Source of the DNA: an uncultured Pseudomonadales bacterium
Lineage (GTDB): Bacteria; Pseudomonadota; Gammaproteobacteria; Pseudomonadales; Azotimanducaceae
Length of the DNA stretch: 64,000 bases
NCBI GenBank assembly: GCA_938017975.1
Contig: CALIKQ010000014.1
Location: 1 to 64,000 of the forward strand
Reading direction: 5' to 3'
Positions within the stretch are counted from its first letter, which is position 1. Each line of letters opens with the position of its first letter. The translations under genes and the position numbers were made by a program. Of the stretch, positions 46,904 to 55,803 are shown in pieces. Below the pieces are notes generated by a model, which had not been told where the DNA came from, did no database searches, and worked only from the letters and a program-made list of their open reading frames with translations.

Positions 46904-47101
46904 GTGAGCCTAGCCGATCTCGAATCTAAACTTGATGAACTCACCCAACTGTGCGAGGTTCTGTTGTCCAAGCAATCCCAACTGCAAGCTGACAACTTAC
47001 GACTCAGCCAAGAACGTTCCGTGTTGCTCGAGCGTAATGTCGCCGTCAAAAGCAAAGTCGAGGCCATGATATTAAGACTCAAATCGCTGGAGCAAGATTG
47101 A
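46904..47101 (+). CDS. Small coiled-coil protein, ZapB-like (TIGR02449 family)
   Basis: 65 residues that form an almost uninterrupted heptad pattern from residue 3 to 63, rich in Leu, Glu, Gln and Ser (ADLESKLDELTQL; LERNVAVKSKVEAM). GTG start at 46904 with AAGGAG upstream. It ends one base before zapA and is divergent from ygfB. Position and coiled-coil form suggest a partner of ZapA at the FtsZ ring, as proposed for this TIGR02449-type family upstream of zapA; this is inference. Confidence 0.8.
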   Translation: MSLADLESKLDELTQLCEVLLSKQSQLQADNLRLSQERSVLLERNVAVKSKVEAMILRLKSLEQD

Positions 47102-47102
47102 C

Positions 47103-47423
47103 ATGAAACAGCAAGAGACCATTACCGTCGCTATTTTTGACAAAGACTACCAAATCAGCTGCCCAGCCAATGAAGTTCAAGCGCTGCGGGACTCAGCCTT
47201 TTACTTAGACCAAAAAATGCGCGAAATCAAAAGTTCTGGCAGCGTTCTCGGTCTCGACCGCTTAGCCGTCATGGCGGCACTGAATATCACCAACGAATTT
47301 CTCGCCGCTGATCGCGGTAATCAATCGGCCCAAGCCTCCCTTGAGGCGCAAAACCTCAGCCTTGAAGGCAGCACTTTGAAAGTGGATCAATTGATCGAGG
47401 CACTCAAAGGGGCTGGTGCCTAA
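47103..47423 (+). CDS. zapA: Cell division protein ZapA
   Basis: ZapA binds and cross-links FtsZ filaments at the early divisome. The N-terminal globular part begins with VAIFDKDYQISCP and has a helical C-terminal coiled coil (about 65-105) that forms the tetramer. 106 residues is normal. It lies just before 6S RNA and ygfA, a conserved order in gammaproteobacteria. Its stop codon lies in the loop of an 8-bp perfect hairpin. Confidence 0.93.
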   Translation: MKQQETITVAIFDKDYQISCPANEVQALRDSAFYLDQKMREIKSSGSVLGLDRLAVMAALNITNEFLAADRGNQSAQASLEAQNLSLEGSTLKVDQLIEALKGAGA

Positions 47424-47434
47424 AATCACCAGCC
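47411..47434 (+). promoter_or_regulatory. Hairpin spanning the zapA stop codon
   Basis: GGCTGGTG-CCTAAAAT-CACCAGCC is a perfect 8-bp stem whose loop contains the zapA TAA. No T run follows, so it does not fit a standard terminator; it may protect the mRNA 3' end or separate zapA from the 6S RNA transcript. Confidence 0.45.
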
Positions 47435-47466
47435 AATGACCGTAGAGTCGTCCGCCCCGTCCCTGC

Positions 47467-47472
47467 TATAAT
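47467..47472 (+). promoter_or_regulatory. -10 element of the 6S RNA promoter
   Basis: Perfect TATAAT ending 8 bp before the predicted first base of 6S RNA. The matching -35 region is poor. Confidence 0.6.
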
Positions 47473-47480
47473 CTGCCCGA

Positions 47481-47653
47481 CGCCCTGGATTGTTAGCCAG
47501 TCGATATGTCCTCGACCCTTTATGCGAACGCTAGGAGGTCTTTTTACGATACTTGTGCGCACATCCGTTCTGCGGAGAGCCTTCGGTTCGTTGGAGACCA
47601 CCGTCTTGAACCGCAGGGTTCAAGGGCCTTTCAGACAGCGGCACTTTGGGGCG
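47481..47653 (+). ncRNA. ssrS: 6S RNA
   Basis: 6S RNA imitates an open promoter and sequesters sigma70 RNA polymerase in stationary phase. Evidence: position between zapA and ygfA; the conserved 3' arm CTTGAACCGCAGGGTTCAAGGGC (two halves, 47608-47630), nearly the same as in E. coli; and terminal pairing of CGCCCTGGA (47481-47489) with TTTGGGGCG (47645-47653), nine pairs counting G-U. The 173-nt length fits the family (about 180). Ends are predicted from pairing and the -10, so are good to a few bases. The ygfA gene follows in the same transcript. Confidence 0.9.
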
Positions 47654-47726
47654 TCGCTTTTGTTTCAATGAATCGCCATTTTCAATTTTCTGGCTAAGCA
47701 ATGGATCCTACTTTCTTGAGGCCATT

Positions 47727-48305
47727 TTGACCCTCCCTGTAAGGCAGCATTTTCGGTCCCTTCGGCGATCCCTCACCTTCGAGCAGCAGGAAGAGGCCGC
47801 CAACGCCGTCACTGTCAGCAGTCTCACTCTCCTTAAAACACTCAAGATCCGCCAGCTCTCTGCTTATTGGCCAAGCGATGGTGAAATTTCTCCGCTGAAA
47901 ATCGTCAGTGAATGCCTCAAGTTAGGTCTTGGCTGCACACTGCCTGTGATCAGGAAGGATCAATCACTTAGGTTCGCGCGGCTCGAGCCGAATACTCAAT
48001 ACGACTATAACCGCTATCATATTGCTGAACCCCAAGTGCCAGATGAACAATTACTGAACGCAACAGATCACGATGCGCTTTTGCTGCCGCTCACAGCTTA
48101 TTCGCGTTCCGGGCAACGTTTAGGGATGGGGGGTGGTTATTTTGATCGAACGCTCGCGGCTTGTGCTCAGGCACCTGGGCGACCCTACCTCATCGGGCTC
48201 GCCCATGCCTTTCAAGAGGCTGAGTTCGAAAGCAATCCATGGGACATTGATCTCGATTACGTGATCACGCCGGTTGAGGTCATCGAAATTTCCTCGCCTT
48301 TATGA
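47727..48305 (+). CDS. ygfA: 5-formyltetrahydrofolate cyclo-ligase
   Basis: It converts 5-formyl-THF to 5,10-methenyl-THF with ATP, returning a storage folate to use; in enterics it is processed from the 6S RNA transcript. Family blocks: YWPSDGEISPLKI (about 50), LLLPLTAYSRSGQRLGMGGG (about 126-145) with YFDRTL right after. I place the start at the TTG at 47727, five bases after GAGG; the open frame extends to 47646 but that part lies in 6S RNA and has no family match. From the TTG it has 192 residues. Confidence 0.9.
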   Translation: MTLPVRQHFRSLRRSLTFEQQEEAANAVTVSSLTLLKTLKIRQLSAYWPSDGEISPLKIVSECLKLGLGCTLPVIRKDQSLRFARLEPNTQYDYNRYHIAEPQVPDEQLLNATDHDALLLPLTAYSRSGQRLGMGGGYFDRTLAACAQAPGRPYLIGLAHAFQEAEFESNPWDIDLDYVITPVEVIEISSPL

Positions 48306-48370
48306 CCGCTTCATTTTCTGGGCTTGACCTCAGCGCCTAGATTCACTGCACATCACACTAGGAGACATTC

Positions 48371-48916
48371 ATGGCGATTCAACCGATTCTGCGTATGGGA
48401 CACCCGAATCTGCGGACGGAGGCAAGCGACTATCCCGTCGATCAGATTGGGACAGATGCTTTTTCCATGTTGATCGAGAACATGAGAGATACCCTCAAAG
48501 ATGCCGGCGGTATCGGTTTAGCCGCCCCACAAATCGATGTTCCTTTTAGGGTCGTGATCATTGATATTCCAGAGGGCAAGTCGCGTTATGGCGTGCTTTC
48601 AGCCCTCGGCTTTACCGTACTCATTAATCCAGTGATAACAGTACTTGATGAATCCACTGCCGGCTTTTGGGAAGGCTGCTTGTCGGTGCCGGGTTTACGC
48701 GGCTATGTCGAGCGCCCCCAATCCATCAAAGTCTCTTACCTCGATGATCAAGGCCAAACCATCGAACACGAGTTTATGGGCTTCCCCGCGACGGTGGTAC
48801 AGCATGAATTGGATCACCTAGCGGGGAGGCTCTACATCGATCACATTAAAGATACGACGCTTCTGAGTTTCGAAGCAGAGTTCGATCGTTATCTCGCCGA
48901 GCCATCGCGACCATAG
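48371..48916 (+). CDS. def: Peptide deformylase
   Basis: Def removes the N-formyl group from new proteins. All three metal/catalytic motifs are present: GGIGLAAPQ (46-54), EGCLSVPG (101-108, metal Cys) and QHELDHLAG (144-152, two metal His and catalytic Glu). 181 residues. It stands alone, without fmt, so may be one of several deformylase genes in the genome. Its stop codon is inside a 10-bp stem. Confidence 0.95.
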   Translation: MAIQPILRMGHPNLRTEASDYPVDQIGTDAFSMLIENMRDTLKDAGGIGLAAPQIDVPFRVVIIDIPEGKSRYGVLSALGFTVLINPVITVLDESTAGFWEGCLSVPGLRGYVERPQSIKVSYLDDQGQTIEHEFMGFPATVVQHELDHLAGRLYIDHIKDTTLLSFEAEFDRYLAEPSRP

Positions 48917-48926
48917 CGATAGGCTC
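48899..48926 (+). promoter_or_regulatory. Hairpin spanning the def stop codon
   Basis: GAGCC-ATCGC pairs with GCGAT-A-GGCTC (10 pairs, one bulged A) around a 7-base loop; the TAG stop runs from the loop into the descending arm. It is followed by TCTGCAAATT, not a T run, so it is a weak terminator at best. Confidence 0.45.
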
Positions 48927-48986
48927 TCTGCAAATTACGTATGGCCCAGGTCGGTTACCGCTTGGCAACACCGGAGAGGATCAGCA

Positions 48987-49061
48987 ATGACGACCAAGAC
49001 CCTTGGTTTTGAATTACCCGTCTCGACTGCTCACACAGCAGGAACGGTTGGGGTAAACTGA
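48987..49061 (+). CDS. Possible small ORF upstream of rpiA, 24 codons
   Basis: ATG at 48987 is preceded by GAGAGG with about seven bases spacing, a better site than many genes here. It encodes 24 residues beginning MTTKTLGFELP and ending TVGVN, then TGA 35 bp before the rpiA ATG. It could be a leader peptide, a fragment of a lost gene, or chance. I do not recognise it. Confidence 0.25.
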   Translation: MTTKTLGFELPVSTAHTAGTVGVN

Positions 49062-49096
49062 CCTAACCCCACAACATTTAAAAGGCCGGGACCTCC

Positions 49097-49786
49097 ATGA
49101 ACCAAGACGATAAGAAGAGGCTACTGGGTGTTGCCGCTGCCGATTACATCGATTTTCTCCTTGAAACCGAGCAGTACATTGGGGTGGGCACCGGCTCAAC
49201 GGCGAATTTTTTTATCGATGCACTGGCAAAGGTGAAACACAAATTTGCAGGCGCTGTGGCCAGCTCTGAGGTATCCGCACAGCGTCTCAAAGACCACGGC
49301 ATCCAGGTCGTCGCACTGACGGAAGTTTCATCCCTTACCGTCTACGTGGATGGCGCCGATGAAATATCAGGAGATTTCAGCATGATTAAAGGCGGAGGTG
49401 CCGCGTTAACCCGAGAGAAAATTGTGGCGGCAGCTTCCGACCGTTTTATCTGCATTGCTGACAGCAGTAAGTGGGTTAAGCAATTAGGTCGCTTTCCACT
49501 ACCCATTGAGGTCATACCAATGGCTCGGTCCCTTGTTGCACTCGAAATGATCAAGCTTGGTGGTACACCAGTCTTGCGACAAGGCACGATCACCGATAAT
49601 GGTCATCAGATCATCGATGTACACGACCTTGAAATCTCAGATCCGACTGGGCTTGAATCGGCAATCAACCAAATTCCTGGAGTGGTCACGAATGGCTTAT
49701 TCGCTCACCGGGGCGCTGATGTGCTTTTAATGGATCACAACAACGAAATTGGCACATTTACCCGTTCCGGCGGCGGACCTGCGTAG
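49097..49786 (+). CDS. rpiA: Ribose-5-phosphate isomerase A
   Basis: RpiA interconverts ribose 5-phosphate and ribulose 5-phosphate in the pentose pathway. Motifs: [15 protein letters not shown] (about 30-44), VDGADEIS (about 84-91) with catalytic Asp and Glu, and [12 protein letters not shown] (about 98-109) with Lys. The C-terminus [12 protein letters not shown] is also conserved. 229 residues. In Pseudomonas rpiA is near serA and a D-2-hydroxyglutarate dehydrogenase gene; a likely such gene is convergent here. Confidence 0.96.
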   Translation: MNQDDKKRLLGVAAADYIDFLLETEQYIGVGTGSTANFFIDALAKVKHKFAGAVASSEVSAQRLKDHGIQVVALTEVSSLTVYVDGADEISGDFSMIKGGGAALTREKIVAAASDRFICIADSSKWVKQLGRFPLPIEVIPMARSLVALEMIKLGGTPVLRQGTITDNGHQIIDVHDLEISDPTGLESAINQIPGVVTNGLFAHRGADVLLMDHNNEIGTFTRSGGGPA

Positions 49787-49922
49787 TCGCTTGCGCAAAC
49801 CTTGGTTAACTCCGCCGCTCACCGCGTGCTTTTTCCACCCCAGCTCATAGAGTCTGCATCTAAGCAATCAAATCGATTCGATCAGCCAAGGCCATTTGAG
49901 TAGGTTGGTCTGATTGAATGGA

Positions 49923-51317
49923 CTAATCGAGAATTTTACCTGGATTCATGACGCCGTCAGTATCATAGACCTGCTTGATGCGCCGCATCATGGCCCGCTC
50001 CGAATCACTTTTTGAGAAGGGCAAATAATCTTTCTTGAGCAACCCAACACCGTGCTCTGCAGAAACACTGCCATCAAATCTCGCCACAACCTGCATAATT
50101 TGAAGGCCTAGGGGCTGACAAGCTTTCATAAATCGAGCAACGGACCAATCCTCTGGCCGCAGAATATTCAGGTGCACATTACCGTCGCCAATATGACCAA
50201 ACCAAACGATTTCAAAAGGCAGGGCAGCATTTTGGATCGCCGCTTCTACCGCTTCTAAAAACTCCGGTGCCTGACTGATTCTGACCGCCAGATCGTGCTT
50301 GTAAGGAGTGCGTGACGTAATCGCTTCTGAAATACCCTCTCGATATCGCCAGAGAGACTGATTCTCCCGTTCACTTTGGGCAATGACACCATCGCTTACC
50401 CAAGATTTTTCAGACAGTTTCGTATAAACGGCCATCGCATCGCTCAACCCAGCCTCACCACCCCTGTGCTGCTCAAACTCACAAAGCACGTAAAACGGTG
50501 CGTCAGACAGCGGCGAGGATAGCGATAAATGCTCGCGAACATGCATCAAGGCTTCTTGCGAAAAAAATTCGAAAGCTGTCAAGTTCAAATGACTTTGACA
50601 TATCGACAATACGGACAAGGCAATCCGCATACTTGGAACAGCCAGGAGCATGACTCGCAGTGGCTGGGGCGCTTCCGTCAACCTCATCCACGCCGACGAT
50701 GTGAATCCTAAGATGCCCTCAGAGCCAACAAACAAATGTCTTTGATCAATTCCTGTCGCATTTTTAACCAAACCTTGATTAAGCGAAAGATAATCTCCAT
50801 TACCAGTCACGACCTCTAATCCTGCTACCCATTCCCGGGTTAAGCCATACCGCAAAACCTTAATGCCGCCAGCGTTGGTTGCAATGTTGCCGCCTACATG
50901 GCTTGAGCCCGAGGACGCGAAATCCACCGGGTAGTAAAGATTTTGATCGATCGCAAATTGTTGGAGATGTTGGGTAATAACGCCAGGCTCAACCTTTACC
51001 ATTCGAGAATCTGCATCAAAGTCTAGAACTCGATTCATCCGCTCGAACGAAACAACAATTTCGCCATTCGCCGCTGTTGCACCTCCGGAAAGTCCGGTTC
51101 GTCCACCCGACGGCACTAAGCCAATCTGGCTGGAGCGAGCGAGGGCAATCAACGCTTTGAGCTGAGACACTTCTTTTGGAAAAACTACGGCAGCTGGGTC
51201 TGGCGAGATGAACCGCGACCAATCCTGTCCGTAATGTGTCCTATCTGACTCAGAAACTAAAACCGCATCGGAATCAAAGATCTGCGCTAAGGACCGACTT
51301 TGTTGGCCTGAAAGCAC
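49923..51317 (-). CDS. FAD-linked oxidase, probable D-2-hydroxyglutarate dehydrogenase (GlcD/D2HGDH family)
   Basis: A VAO-type flavoprotein of 464 residues. The FAD_binding_4 domain (about 40-215) has PSGGRTGLSGGA (about 68-79) and GGNIATNAGGIKVLRYG (about 141-157). The C-terminal oxidase domain (about 215-460) ends with the signature GHIGDGNVHLNIL, SAEHGVGLLK and MNPGKILD; the His of GDGNVHLN is metal-binding. Neighbourhood with rpiA and the serine-related gene order of Pseudomonas favour D-2-hydroxyglutarate, the by-product of SerA, over glycolate or D-lactate. The start is GTG one base after the fba stop, so it is the last gene of the tkt-pgk-fba operon. Confidence 0.85.
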   Translation of the reverse strand: MLSGQQSRSLAQIFDSDAVLVSESDRTHYGQDWSRFISPDPAAVVFPKEVSQLKALIALARSSQIGLVPSGGRTGLSGGATAANGEIVVSFERMNRVLDFDADSRMVKVEPGVITQHLQQFAIDQNLYYPVDFASSGSSHVGGNIATNAGGIKVLRYGLTREWVAGLEVVTGNGDYLSLNQGLVKNATGIDQRHLFVGSEGILGFTSSAWMRLTEAPQPLRVMLLAVPSMRIALSVLSICQSHLNLTAFEFFSQEALMHVREHLSLSSPLSDAPFYVLCEFEQHRGGEAGLSDAMAVYTKLSEKSWVSDGVIAQSERENQSLWRYREGISEAITSRTPYKHDLAVRISQAPEFLEAVEAAIQNAALPFEIVWFGHIGDGNVHLNILRPEDWSVARFMKACQPLGLQIMQVVARFDGSVSAEHGVGLLKKDYLPFSKSDSERAMMRRIKQVYDTDGVMNPGKILD

Positions 51318-51318
51318 A

Positions 51319-52368
51319 TTAGCCGCCGTTGGCGCGGTAACGCTGAGCCATCGCTTCTAAATTTACGGGCTTGATAGATGACGCATGACCCGCCGTCCCG
51401 AAAGCCTCATAACGCGCGATCACGATCTCTTTCATGGCCTTGGTCGATGCAGCGAGATACTTTCGAGGATCAAATTCCGCCGGATTTTGTGCGAGAAATC
51501 GGCGTATCGCGCCGGTCGAGGCCAACCTTAAATCCGTATCGATATTGACTTTTCGAACTCCGTGACGAATACCTTCCTGAATTTCACTGACAGGTACCCC
51601 ATAGGTTTCGGGAATCTCGCCACCAAATTCGTTGATCACTGCCAACCAGTCCTGAGGCACACTCGAAGAACCGTGCATCACGAGATGAGTGTTGGGGATT
51701 TTCTGATGAATTTGTTTAATTTGCTCGATGGCCAAAATATCGCCCGTTGGCGGTCGGGAGAACTTGTAGGCACCATGACTGGTGCCGATCGCAATCGCGA
51801 GAGCGTCACATCCCGTTTGTTCAATAAAGTCAGCGGCCTGCTCCGGATCGGTCAATAGTTGATCCATAGACAAGGTGCCGCTTGCTCCGACCCCATCTTC
51901 CTCTCCAGCCTCGCCGGTCTCTAGCGAGCCCAGACAACCGAGTTCACCCTCCACGGTCACACCACAGGCATGCGCCATCGCCACAGTTTGCTGAGTCACG
52001 GACACATTGTACTCATAGCTTGCTGGCGTCTTTTGGTCCTCTAGCAAGGATCCATCCATCATAACCGAGGAAAATCCAAGCTGAATAGATTGTTGGCATG
52101 CAGCGGGCGAGGCACCATGATCTTGGTGCATTACCACCGGGATCTCCGGAAACTCTTCAATCGCCGCTAAAATCAGATGTCGCAGAAAGTTGCTCCCCGC
52201 ATATTTTCGTGCGCCTGCAGAGGCTTGCACAATGACCGGGGCATCGGTCTCTCTTGCGCCTTCCATAATCGCCCGCATCTGCTCGAGATTGTTCACATTA
52301 AAAGCCGGGACGCCATAATCGTGCTCGGCGGCGTGATCCAGCAACTGTCTCATACTCACTAATGCCAT
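51319..52368 (-). CDS. fba: Fructose-bisphosphate aldolase, class II
   Basis: A zinc aldolase that splits or makes fructose 1,6-bisphosphate. The N-terminus [20 protein letters not shown] and the MHQDHGAS zinc/catalytic motif (about 80-87) place it in the Calvin-cycle-type class IIB subgroup used by Pseudomonas. Further: GSSSVP near 232, and NIDTDLRLA (about 274). 349 residues. It lies between pgk (11 bp gap) and the D2HGDH gene. Confidence 0.94.
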   Translation of the reverse strand: MALVSMRQLLDHAAEHDYGVPAFNVNNLEQMRAIMEGARETDAPVIVQASAGARKYAGSNFLRHLILAAIEEFPEIPVVMHQDHGASPAACQQSIQLGFSSVMMDGSLLEDQKTPASYEYNVSVTQQTVAMAHACGVTVEGELGCLGSLETGEAGEEDGVGASGTLSMDQLLTDPEQAADFIEQTGCDALAIAIGTSHGAYKFSRPPTGDILAIEQIKQIHQKIPNTHLVMHGSSSVPQDWLAVINEFGGEIPETYGVPVSEIQEGIRHGVRKVNIDTDLRLASTGAIRRFLAQNPAEFDPRKYLAASTKAMKEIVIARYEAFGTAGHASSIKPVNLEAMAQRYRANGG

Positions 52369-52379
52369 GATGCTTCTCC

Positions 52380-53576
52380 TTAAACTGGATTTCGAAAGTG
52401 CGGGTCAGCCGCAACCCTCGCCTTAATGGCCGCAATCGCGGGTAAAGGTTTACCTTCAATGAACTCTAGAAATGCCCCTCCACCGGTCGAGATATAGCCG
52501 ATCTGATCTTCGACGCCAAATGTTTCGATGGCCGCCAAGGTATCTCCGCCACCGGCCAAAGAATATCCTTCACTACTTGCAATCGCTTGAGTGAGCACAC
52601 GCGTTCCGTCAGCAAACTGCGGGTACTCAAAAACCCCAACTGGACCATTCCAGATAATCGTTTTAGCGTGGGCGATGCGCGGCTTGATGCCCTTCATCGT
52701 CTCAGGCCCAAGATCAAGAATCATATCCTGGCTGCCTACATCACCAATCCGTTTCGTCTGAGCAGGCGCATCCGGAGCAAACTGCTGGCTCACGACAACG
52801 TCAATCACGTCTGGAATCTGGACTTTCTTGGCAATTCTTTGCGCTGCGCCCACGAGATCAGGCTCATAAAGCGATGCCCCGACATCAATCCCAGCTGCCG
52901 CTAAAAACGTGTTCGCAATACCGCCGCCAACTATTAAGGTATCGACTTGATCACTTAAAGACTCCAACACACTGAGCTTACTCGAAACCTTGCTGCCGCC
53001 TACAATCGCAACAACGGGGGGCTGGGGAGACTCAAGGGCCTGCGCTAACGCCTTCAACTCGGCTTCTACCAACGGCCCAACACAGACCACTGGCGCAAAT
53101 TGGACTATCCCCGCTGTCGAAGCTTGGGCGCGATGCGCTGTACCAAAGGCATCCATCACGAAAATATCGCAAAGTGCTGCAAGCTGCCTTGCCAGGGTCT
53201 TGTCATTCTTTTTTTCACCTGCATTCACACGAACATTTTCAAACAACACAATCGCGTCGCCCCCTCCGGAAACTCCGGAGAGATAATCGTCCACCAGCGT
53301 CACCTTCTCACCCAGCGCAGCCTCGAGCGCGGCGGCCACAGGCGCTAAACTGACCTCCGGCTGATTCTGTACAGGAATTCCTTCTTTTGGGCGCCCTAGG
53401 TGAGACATGATCCTTAACCTGCCGCCTTTGGCTAGAATTTGACGCAACGTTGGTAGCGCGGCGCGAATTCTCGCATCGCTCGAGATTTGACCGTTCTGGA
53501 TCGGCACGTTGAGGTCTTGGCGAACTAAAACGGTCTTACCGTTCAGCTCAAAATCAGCGAGCGTCGGCAGCTGCAT
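52380..53576 (-). CDS. pgk: Phosphoglycerate kinase
   Basis: Pgk makes ATP from 1,3-bisphosphoglycerate. Motifs: [11 protein letters not shown] (about 17-27), [12 protein letters not shown] (about 55-66), [13 protein letters not shown] (about 139-151, where most Pgk have DAFGTAHRA), GGSKVSSKL, and [10 protein letters not shown] with GGGDTLAA late in the C domain. I use the ATG at 53576 (MQLPTLADF, 398 residues), one base after the tkt stop. A gap or epd gene, often between tkt and pgk, is absent. Confidence 0.96.
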   Translation of the reverse strand: MQLPTLADFELNGKTVLVRQDLNVPIQNGQISSDARIRAALPTLRQILAKGGRLRIMSHLGRPKEGIPVQNQPEVSLAPVAAALEAALGEKVTLVDDYLSGVSGGGDAIVLFENVRVNAGEKKNDKTLARQLAALCDIFVMDAFGTAHRAQASTAGIVQFAPVVCVGPLVEAELKALAQALESPQPPVVAIVGGSKVSSKLSVLESLSDQVDTLIVGGGIANTFLAAAGIDVGASLYEPDLVGAAQRIAKKVQIPDVIDVVVSQQFAPDAPAQTKRIGDVGSQDMILDLGPETMKGIKPRIAHAKTIIWNGPVGVFEYPQFADGTRVLTQAIASSEGYSLAGGGDTLAAIETFGVEDQIGYISTGGGAFLEFIEGKPLPAIAAIKARVAADPHFRNPV

Positions 53577-53577
53577 A

Positions 53578-55587
53578 TCAAAAAAGATCTCTGACGCGGC
53601 GCTCAATGGCCTCTGCACTGAATCCGAAATGCGCCAATACATCATCGCCTGGCCCAGATTCTCCGTACTGGTCTAAGCTGACGACGCCGCCCTCGAAGCC
53701 GACCCATTTTCGCCAGTAATCACCATGACCCGCTTCTACTGCGACACGGGCTCGAATGGATGCGGGCAATACCGAGTCCTGGTATTCAGATGACTGTGCA
53801 CTGAAAACTTCCGCCGACGGCATCGAAACCAATCGGGTGGGTAGGCCATCTTCAGACAACCTGACCGCTGCCTTACGCGCGATTTCAACTTCCGACCCTG
53901 TGGCAATAATAATGGCCTCAGCAACCGATTGAGGCTCAAAGAGTACATAGGCACCCTGACTAATTTGAGAGAGTTGGTGATCATTTCGGGTTTGATGCGC
54001 CAGCTTCTGCCTTGAAAAAACCAAAGCCGTCGGCCCTTCAGAGCGCTCAACCGCCGCTTGCCACGCGCCGACCGTTTCTACCGCATCGCAGGGACGCCAG
54101 ACATGCAGACGCGGCGTTGTGCGCAGGTTCGTGAGTTGCTCAACAGGTTGGTGGGTCGGCCCATCCTCTCCCTGACCAATGCTATCGTGGGTATAGACAT
54201 GAATGTTTTGCAATCCCATCAACGCAGACATTCGAACCGCGTTGCGGGCATACTCCATGAACATCAAAAAGGTCCCGGTGAAGGGCCGAATGGCACCGTG
54301 CAAAGCAAGACCATTGGCAATGGCGGTCATGCCGAATTCCCGCACACCATAATAAATGTAATTGCCGCTGGATTGATCAGCTCCCACAGCCTGCGCGTCT
54401 GGCCAAACTGTATTATTCGAGCCCGAGAGATCAGCCGATCCACCCACCAGCTCCGGCAACAACGCAGAAAGCCGAGAGATAATTTCTCCTGAAGCTTGCC
54501 GACTGGCGAGGGCTTTCCCAGCTGATTGATACTCCTGGAGGAGCGCCGAGATGGACTCAGACCAGTCCTTAGGCAACCGATTCGATATTCGACGCGCAAA
54601 TTCTGCTGCGAGCTCAGGGAAAGCTGCCTCATACTCTTCAAATAACTGATGCCATTCGCTTTCAGAGGTTGCTCCCCGCGGCCTGCAATCCCAATCCGCG
54701 AGCAGGTCAGCCGGAATATCAAAGGGCGGGTGAGGCCAATCCAATGCCTCTCGAGTTTTTGCGATCTCCTCAGCCCCTAGCGGCGAGCCATGACTGCCTG
54801 CAGTGCCCCCTTTGTTAGGCGCACCAAATCCAATGGTGGTTTTACAGCAAATCAGTGTTGGTTGATCCGGGTTCCCGCGCGCGCTCGCCAGCGCTGCTCT
54901 GACAGCTTCGGCACTATGTCCGTCGACAGCTGGAATTACTTGCCAACCATAGGCTTCAAACCTAGCGGGCGTATCATCGGTAAACCATCCCGACACCGGG
55001 CCATCAATAGAAATCCCATTATCGTCATACAGACAGATGAGCTTTCCAAGTCTAAGGGTCCCTGCGAGCGAACAAGCTTCATGAGAAACTCCCTCCATCA
55101 AACAGCCATCACCCGCAAAGACGTAGGTATAATGATCAACAATATCCAAACTGCGGCCGTCGCTGGCTGTTCGATTAAATGTACTGGCCAGCAACTTCTC
55201 AGCTAGTGCCAGTCCCACACCGTTGGCTAGGCCTTGTCCTAGGGGTCCAGTTGTAGTTTCTACACCGGGTGTGTAGCCCCGCTCAGGATGTCCTGGTGTT
55301 TTTGAGCCGAGCTGCCTAAAAGATTGGAGGTCCTCCATACTTACGTCATAACCGGTGAGGTGTAATAGGCTATAAATCAGCATCGAGCCATGGCCATTGG
55401 ACAACACAAACCGGTCACGGTCCGGCCAATCTGGGTTGGCTGGGTTGTGCTTTAACACTTCTCGCCACAGTACTTCGGCCATATCCGCCATCCCCATCGG
55501 GGCACCGGGATGGCCGGATTGAGCTGTTTGGACAGCATCCATGGCAAGGGCGCGAATGGCGTTGGCGCGTTCTCTGGCTGTGCTCAT
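53578..55587 (-). CDS. tkt: Transketolase
   Basis: A thiamine-diphosphate enzyme moving two-carbon units in the pentose and Calvin-type pathways. Motifs: [13 protein letters not shown] (about 25-37), [18 protein letters not shown] (about 157), the metal site [21 protein letters not shown], and in the C-terminal half [19 protein letters not shown]. 669 residues, standard. The ATG at 55587 has AAGGATGACACC before it. It is the first gene of the leftward tkt-pgk-fba-D2HGDH operon and is divergent from metK. Confidence 0.96.
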   Translation of the reverse strand: MSTARERANAIRALAMDAVQTAQSGHPGAPMGMADMAEVLWREVLKHNPANPDWPDRDRFVLSNGHGSMLIYSLLHLTGYDVSMEDLQSFRQLGSKTPGHPERGYTPGVETTTGPLGQGLANGVGLALAEKLLASTFNRTASDGRSLDIVDHYTYVFAGDGCLMEGVSHEACSLAGTLRLGKLICLYDDNGISIDGPVSGWFTDDTPARFEAYGWQVIPAVDGHSAEAVRAALASARGNPDQPTLICCKTTIGFGAPNKGGTAGSHGSPLGAEEIAKTREALDWPHPPFDIPADLLADWDCRPRGATSESEWHQLFEEYEAAFPELAAEFARRISNRLPKDWSESISALLQEYQSAGKALASRQASGEIISRLSALLPELVGGSADLSGSNNTVWPDAQAVGADQSSGNYIYYGVREFGMTAIANGLALHGAIRPFTGTFLMFMEYARNAVRMSALMGLQNIHVYTHDSIGQGEDGPTHQPVEQLTNLRTTPRLHVWRPCDAVETVGAWQAAVERSEGPTALVFSRQKLAHQTRNDHQLSQISQGAYVLFEPQSVAEAIIIATGSEVEIARKAAVRLSEDGLPTRLVSMPSAEVFSAQSSEYQDSVLPASIRARVAVEAGHGDYWRKWVGFEGGVVSLDQYGESGPGDDVLAHFGFSAEAIERRVRDLF

Positions 55588-55705
55588 GGTGTCATCCTTT
55601 CTTGAAAAACCCATTGTCGCTTAAGGTCATCGAATCAGCAATTCTTTCACCCTTTTCATCTAAATTTTTCCTGTTGCTGCAAGCGCTGAAACACTGAAAA
55701 TGAAT

Positions 55706-55770
55706 GGTCTCCAAGAGGACCTTGAACGCAATTCAAGGCTAAAAAGTAGTTCAAGGCCCTAAAAATCAGT
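55706..55770 (+). promoter_or_regulatory. Repeat-bearing structured leader before metK
   Basis: A weak hairpin (GGTCT...GGACC, 55706-55721) is followed by a perfect 7-bp stem CCTTGAA-CGCAA-TTCAAGG (55720-55738). The 3' arm begins a direct repeat: TTCAAGGC-TAAAAA (55732-55745) and TTCAAGGCCC-TAAAAA (55750-55765). The CCTTGAA arm can therefore pair with either copy, a two-state arrangement about 45-80 bases from the metK start. A weak TTGCTG/GAAAAT promoter could start transcription near 55705. No known SAM riboswitch fold is met. Confidence 0.4.
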
Positions 55771-55803
55771 ATGATTGGCGCTCTTTTTCATTTGGATATC
55801 AGC

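Noticed and set aside
47646-47726. Upstream extension of YgfA into 6S RNA
   Set aside because: The extra codons fall in the 3' end of 6S RNA and spacer; GAGG-TTG at 47718-47729 gives the family-like start.
55738-55747. GGCTAAAAAG before metK, like the 3' segment of SAM-II riboswitches
   Set aside because: The upstream stem has only a five-base loop, too short for the SAM-II pseudoknot, and the remaining consensus bases are missing.
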